Assembly: GCA_001784535.1 (NCBI GenBank) | Contig: MFRJ01000124.1 | Span: 1 to 16,702, forward strand | DNA: 16,702 nucleotides | Direction: 5' to 3' | Origin: Candidatus Melainabacteria bacterium GWA2_34_9 | GTDB lineage: Bacteria; Cyanobacteriota; Vampirovibrionia; Gastranaerophilales; UBA9971 | Part shown: positions 14,356 through 16,702 of the stretch, piece by piece | How the letters are laid out: every line of letters begins with the position of its first letter | How positions within the stretch are numbered: the stretch's first letter is position 1 | Translations under genes and position numbers: made by a program | Notes under the pieces: model-generated | What the model saw: only the letters and a program-made list of their open reading frames with translations | Database searches by the model: none | What the model was told of the DNA's origin: nothing

Positions 14356-14391
14356 TTGGTTTATAAAACTTTACATAGTTTTTTAAACCAA
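14356..14391. promoter_or_regulatory. Long hairpin upstream of the GH13 gene
   Basis: TTGGTTTA-t-AAAAC, an 8-base loop, then GTTTT-t-TAAACCAA, a near-perfect 14-bp stem 46 bp before the GH13 start. It is AT-rich and not followed by a clean T-run on the plus strand. It may be an operator for a sugar-responsive repressor or an RNA hairpin in the leader; no regulator motif is recognised. Confidence 0.4.
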
Positions 14392-14437
14392 CTTTTGTTT
14401 TAAAATTTTAATACTACAAAAAAATTAAAGGGGAATT

Positions 14438-16438
14438 TTGAAAGAATTATTTTATTTTCATCCGAAACAATATAGCGTTGATCCTGTTTATGTTCAGAGT
14501 GTTCACATAATAGGGGAATTTAATAAATGGGGTAAAGATGAAAAGAAACTTGCGGAGTTTAAACTTACTGAAGATAAAACCGGCAGATGGGTCGGGTTGT
14601 TTGATGTTCCTGAAGGAAAGCATTTTTATAAATTTCTTATAAACAGGAATATTGTTTGTCCGACAATGGGTCTTTTTACTTATTCAACGGTTTCTACTCC
14701 CGAATGGGCAAAAAAAGCTGTATGGTATCAGATTATGGTAGATCGGTTTAACAGAGGCGATTTATCAAGAAATATCCCGAATTTAATCAGCTGGGATGCT
14801 CCGCCTGATTATTTCAATAATTTTGGCGGGGATTTACGAGGAATAACGGAAAAAATCGGTTACTTTAAAAATCTTTTCGGCACGCTAAAAAACAAAGCTT
14901 TTTATCTTAACCCGATTCATAAATCTCTGGCGTCAAATCACAAATATTGGCCTGAAGATTTTGAAGTTATAGACCCGCAATTCGGGGATGAGGAGGACTT
15001 AAAAGAATTAATAGATACTCTTCATAAAGAAAACGCAAGAATCATTATTGATTTGGTCTATAATCATACGGGTTTAAATCATTACGCGTTTTTGGATGTT
15101 TTAAAGAATGGCAAAGATTCAAAATATTATCACTGGTACAGAAAATTAACCCACCACAGTGAAAAAATAGAGATTCCGGTACTTGAAAATTATGTTGGAG
15201 ATAAACCTCAAAATATTGACCTTGAAAACGATCCGAGAAAAGAAGATTTTGACCCGAATAAAAAAAGTTTTATCTCGGTATGGTACGAAAAATACAAGTT
15301 TCCGATTGTTGAACCGGAGAAATTTAAAAATTCGACAGTTGAAGAAATCTTGAATCATCAACCTCATTATAAATTAACCCCTCTATCCAGTCACCCTTCT
15401 TATAAAGCGTGGGCAAATTTGTTTGAAATTCCTGAATTAAACACGAAAAACCCAGCGGTTAAAAAACATCTTTTTGATGCTGCAAAAAAATTAATCAGGC
15501 TCGGAATTGACGGGTTCAGGCTTGATGTGCCGGATTTGTTGGAAGATGCTCATAGTTTCTGGCAGGAATTCAGGCAGGAAATGCAAAAAGAAATGGCTTT
15601 ATCGGGAAGAAATCCTGATGAGCTTTATATAGTTGGAGAAATGTGGACGCTTGATGGTATAAATCCAAGTTTTGTATGTGCGGATGATGCTGGAAAGCCT
15701 TTAAGATACGATGCTTTGATGAATTATCCTGTGAGAGAAAATATTTTAAACTTTTTTTCAGGTGAAATTTTAAACAAAGGCGCTGACAGCGTTTGCCTGC
15801 ATGGGGGAATTTCTGCCGAGGAACTTGATAAAAATCTGCATGAAAACCTGTCAGGGGTTTCATGGGGAACAAATCAGGTTCAGTTTAATGTTTTTTCTTC
15901 TCACGATACCAGAAGACCAAGAACAATACTGAAAGATGACAGAAAATTAAAAGCCGTTCTTATGCTGCAGTTTACGCTCCCAGGGATGCCTGTTATTTAT
16001 TACGGTGATGAAATTGGCATGCAAGGAGGGGTTGACCCTGCAAACAGAGCTGCGATGAAGTGGGATATTTATGAGGATTTGCTTAATCATAAAGAAGAAG
16101 CCGAAATTTTTAATCTTTATAAAAATCTTATCGACCTTAGAAAAAGTTATGACTGCCTTATAAATTCACCATTTTTAACTCTCAAAATCCACAACCATGA
16201 TAAAGTTTATTCCTATGCAAGATATAAAAGTGAATCTGACTGCGCAATTGTGGTAGTTGTTAAACAGAATTTGAAAGAAAATTTTAATTTGGATATTTCA
16301 AATCTGCCTTTTGAAAATATAGAAAGCTGGAAAGATCCGATTTTCGGTAAAAGTTATTTAAATTATGGCAAAAACATAACTTTTAAGCCTGAAGCTTTTT
16401 CGGACAGTTTTGGAATTATTTTAGTACCGGAACTTTAA
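14438..16438 (+). CDS. GH13 alpha-glucan hydrolase (neopullulanase/cyclomaltodextrinase-like)
   Basis: A 666-residue cytoplasmic (no signal peptide) alpha-amylase-family enzyme acting on alpha-1,4-glucans such as maltodextrins or glycogen breakdown products. An N-terminal beta-sandwich (about 1-75, VHIIGEFNKWGKD and GKHFYKFLINR) resembles CBM48/AMPK glycogen-binding domains. The TIM barrel starts at AVWYQIMVDRFNRGD (94-108). The four conserved regions are DLVYNH (205-210), GFRLDVPD with nucleophile D363, GEMW with acid/base E401, and FSSHDT with stabiliser D490. An insertion of about 100 residues (225-325) lies between regions I and II. Start is TTG at 14438, after AAAGGGGA; no in-frame ATG exists before residue 100. 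Exact substrate not determinable. Confidence 0.88.
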   Translation: MKELFYFHPKQYSVDPVYVQSVHIIGEFNKWGKDEKKLAEFKLTEDKTGRWVGLFDVPEGKHFYKFLINRNIVCPTMGLFTYSTVSTPEWAKKAVWYQIMVDRFNRGDLSRNIPNLISWDAPPDYFNNFGGDLRGITEKIGYFKNLFGTLKNKAFYLNPIHKSLASNHKYWPEDFEVIDPQFGDEEDLKELIDTLHKENARIIIDLVYNHTGLNHYAFLDVLKNGKDSKYYHWYRKLTHHSEKIEIPVLENYVGDKPQNIDLENDPRKEDFDPNKKSFISVWYEKYKFPIVEPEKFKNSTVEEILNHQPHYKLTPLSSHPSYKAWANLFEIPELNTKNPAVKKHLFDAAKKLIRLGIDGFRLDVPDLLEDAHSFWQEFRQEMQKEMALSGRNPDELYIVGEMWTLDGINPSFVCADDAGKPLRYDALMNYPVRENILNFFSGEILNKGADSVCLHGGISAEELDKNLHENLSGVSWGTNQVQFNVFSSHDTRRPRTILKDDRKLKAVLMLQFTLPGMPVIYYGDEIGMQGGVDPANRAAMKWDIYEDLLNHKEEAEIFNLYKNLIDLRKSYDCLINSPFLTLKIHNHDKVYSYARYKSESDCAIVVVVKQNLKENFNLDISNLPFENIESWKDPIFGKSYLNYGKNITFKPEAFSDSFGIILVPEL

Positions 16439-16617
16439 AAGTTTAGTTTTATAAAGCTATATATAAATAGTAGTGAAAAATAATATAAAAAAATAATTTA
16501 TATTAAATTTTTGTTATATTGTCGATATTTTTTATAGAATGAATAGTATATTTTTAGTATAATATATTAAACTAAAATCTTATTTTATTAGCGTACAGAT
16601 GATTACAAGGTATAATT
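16439..16617 (+). promoter_or_regulatory. AT-rich spacer with candidate promoter for the response regulator
   Basis: TATAAT at 16558-16563 is 55 bp before the next start and is a plausible -10 element; the -35 position (TAGAAT) is weak. A tiny inverted repeat, AACTTTAAAAGTT, straddles the GH13 stop and is too small to call a terminator. Confidence 0.3.
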
Positions 16618-16702
16618 TTGAATAAATCAATTTTTGTAGTGGAAGATGAAACGGATATGCTGGATTTATTGGCTTTTATCCTTACAAAAGAAGGATTTAA
16701 AG
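16618..16702 (+). CDS. Response regulator receiver domain protein (5' end only)
   Basis: A TTG at 16618 with AAGG 7 bases upstream opens a frame running off the window after 28 codons. The product MNKSIFVVEDETDMLDLLAF, then ILTKEGFK, is the first beta strand, acidic pocket (E9, D10) and first helix of a CheY-like receiver domain. The phospho-accepting Asp (near residue 53) and any output domain lie beyond the edge, so the class is unknown. Confidence 0.85.
   Translation, partial: MNKSIFVVEDETDMLDLLAFILTKEGFK

Overview
The window is an AT-rich bacterial chromosome segment carrying flagellar hook genes, five prepilin-like genes and single-copy housekeeping genes. The large group of short 'FTLxE' prepilins sharing a D-x-N-G-x-K-x-P-N-x-x-G-x-D signature, low GC content and a canonical flagellar hook cluster suggest a non-photosynthetic cyanobacterial relative (Vampirovibrionia/Melainabacteria, e.g. 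the Gastranaerophilales). That placement is inferred from style and gene content, not proved by a marker gene.

Region by region: (1) 1-426, a small XRE-type repressor (minus) divergent from an unannotated 46-codon gene (plus), with short repeats between them that could be an operator. (2) 418-2951, a minus-strand pair, pepP-like Xaa-Pro aminopeptidase followed by a SpoU/TrmH-family RNA 2'-O-methyltransferase. (3) 3192-4409, two tandem, clearly paralogous prepilins on the plus strand. (4) 4418-7027, a minus-strand cluster of three longer, cysteine-rich prepilins, interrupted by an antitoxin gene followed by only the C-terminal third of a RelE/ParE-type toxin. (5) 7112-11671, the flagellar hook cluster fliJ-fliK-flgD-flgE read on the minus strand and closed by a strong intrinsic terminator. 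(6) 11672-12642, a cupin gene inside repeat-rich, otherwise gene-poor DNA. (7) 12643-16702, plus-strand CCA-adding enzyme, a small opposing gene, a GH13 alpha-glucan hydrolase with an N-terminal starch-binding-like domain, and the first 28 codons of a response regulator.

Two gene groups act together. FliJ (export chaperone/escort), FliK (hook ruler), FlgD (hook cap) and FlgE (hook subunit) build the flagellar hook. The five prepilins would be processed by one prepilin peptidase and assembled into a type IV pilus or pseudopilus, although no assembly ATPase, platform protein or peptidase lies in the window.

The least ordinary features are: a dispersed-repeat-like sequence that appears to have become the leader peptide of one prepilin; near-identical 5' ends in two otherwise diverged tandem prepilins; a toxin-antitoxin remnant inside the prepilin cluster; a 54-bp coding repeat in fliK; an internal domain duplication in flgE; and several palindromic elements in spacers, one flanked by 9-bp direct repeats. 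I did not find a clear new multi-gene defence or biosynthetic system here.
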